Below are positions 40,137 through 40,206 of a DNA stretch of 40,206 bases, piece by piece. This DNA comes from CAZBWW01 sp964496005 (GTDB taxonomy: Bacteria > Patescibacteriota > WWE3 > UBA101185 > UBA10185). The stretch lies in contig CAZBWW010000007.1 in NCBI GenBank assembly GCA_964496005.1, positions 1 to 40,206 of the forward strand, read 5' to 3'. The translations under genes and the position numbers were made by a program. The notes beneath the pieces are model-generated. The model was not told the DNA's origin. It saw only the letters and a list, made by a program, of their open reading frames with translations, and ran no database searches. Each line of letters starts with the position of its first letter. Within the stretch, counting starts at the first letter, position 1.

Positions 40137-40205
40137 TCAGTCGTTCATGTGCTCCTTGCAATATTGCATGAGCCACAAGACGCCGACGACTACTAACGTT
40201 GCCAC
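40137..40205 (-). CDS. possible C-terminus of a membrane protein cut by the window edge
   Basis: The minus strand is open from the window edge to TGA at 40137-40139 and encodes 22 residues: VATLVVVGVLWLMQYC then KEHMND. A hydrophobic helix with a short charged end looks like the C-terminus of a membrane protein. Codons are more GC-rich (GTC, GGC, CTC) than in most neighbours. Very short evidence, so it may be spurious. Confidence 0.3.
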   Translation of the reverse strand: MATLVVVGVLWLMQYCKEHMND

Positions 40206-40206
40206 A

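Noticed and set aside
1..40206. tRNA, rRNA, CRISPR arrays, insertion sequences, integrase or att sites
   Set aside because: I looked for T-arm-like GGTTCRANYCC patterns, regularly spaced repeats, transposase or integrase motifs and terminal repeats and saw none that hold up.

Overview
The window looks like part of a Candidate Phyla Radiation (Patescibacteria) chromosome, probably from the Microgenomates/Dojkabacteria/Katanobacteria side of the group. This is inferred from gene content, not from a tree. The markers are a DUF4012 protein fused to a sugar-nucleotide epimerase, a MurT/GatD pair, a reduced type IV secretion (T4SS) locus of VirB4, PrgI and many small two-helix 'pilins', RmuC, and many short hypothetical membrane proteins. 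TGA is used as a normal stop, so the code is not the UGA-Gly code of Gracilibacteria. Amidation of lipid II (MurT/GatD) points to a peptidoglycan wall. There are no rRNAs, tRNAs, CRISPR arrays or insertion sequences that I can see. Two runs of 10 N (17535-17544, 33267-33276) are assembly gaps that artificially break two genes.

Layout. (1) 1-7.3 kb, minus strand: a nucleotidyltransferase cut by the left edge, RNase HI, a coiled-coil SpoIID-domain wall enzyme, and a surface-glycan group (two polytopic GT-C-like proteins, DUF2304, GT2). (2) 7.4-20.6 kb: the T4SS-like locus. It holds five VirB2/TrbC-like two-helix proteins (two are a recent mosaic tandem duplication, one carries a cysteine-knot-like ectodomain), an Ig-like anchored protein and a 1178-aa protein with an M23-like surface domain on the opposite strand, then VirB6-like, PrgI/VirB3-like with a long Q/P/T tail, a detached TraC N-domain and the VirB4 ATPase. 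I see no VirB7-VirB11 or VirD4. (3) 20.7-25.8 kb: the replication-origin region. dnaN-jag-yidC-yidD-rnpA-rpmH run leftward and dnaA rightward, followed by a 460-bp oriC candidate with DnaA boxes, a DnaA-trio-like run and an AT-rich tract. (4) 25.8-30.3 kb: murT-gatD-O-antigen-ligase-like-solute-binding lipoprotein, a tight operon for the cell envelope. (5) 30.3-36.5 kb: greA (minus) with a terminator-type hairpin in its leader, SDR-DUF4012, a zinc-ribbon protein, rplY (L25/Ctc), and two secreted or anchored hypotheticals. (6) 36.6-40.2 kb: metG, two small hypotheticals, rmuC and a possible gene cut by the right edge.

Regulation visible in the sequence. Several first genes of transcription units have a TANNNT -10 box ending 6-7 nt before ATG, which predicts leaderless mRNAs. 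Four of these have an extended TGn-10 and no obvious -35. Other units have TTGAC-type -35 boxes at 17-nt spacing. Strong Shine-Dalgarno sequences occur mainly at internal genes and at the duplicated pilins. The best candidates for something new are the pilin array and its mosaic duplication, the knottin-like pilin fusion, the 1178-aa companion protein, the leaderless promoter architecture and the greA leader attenuator.
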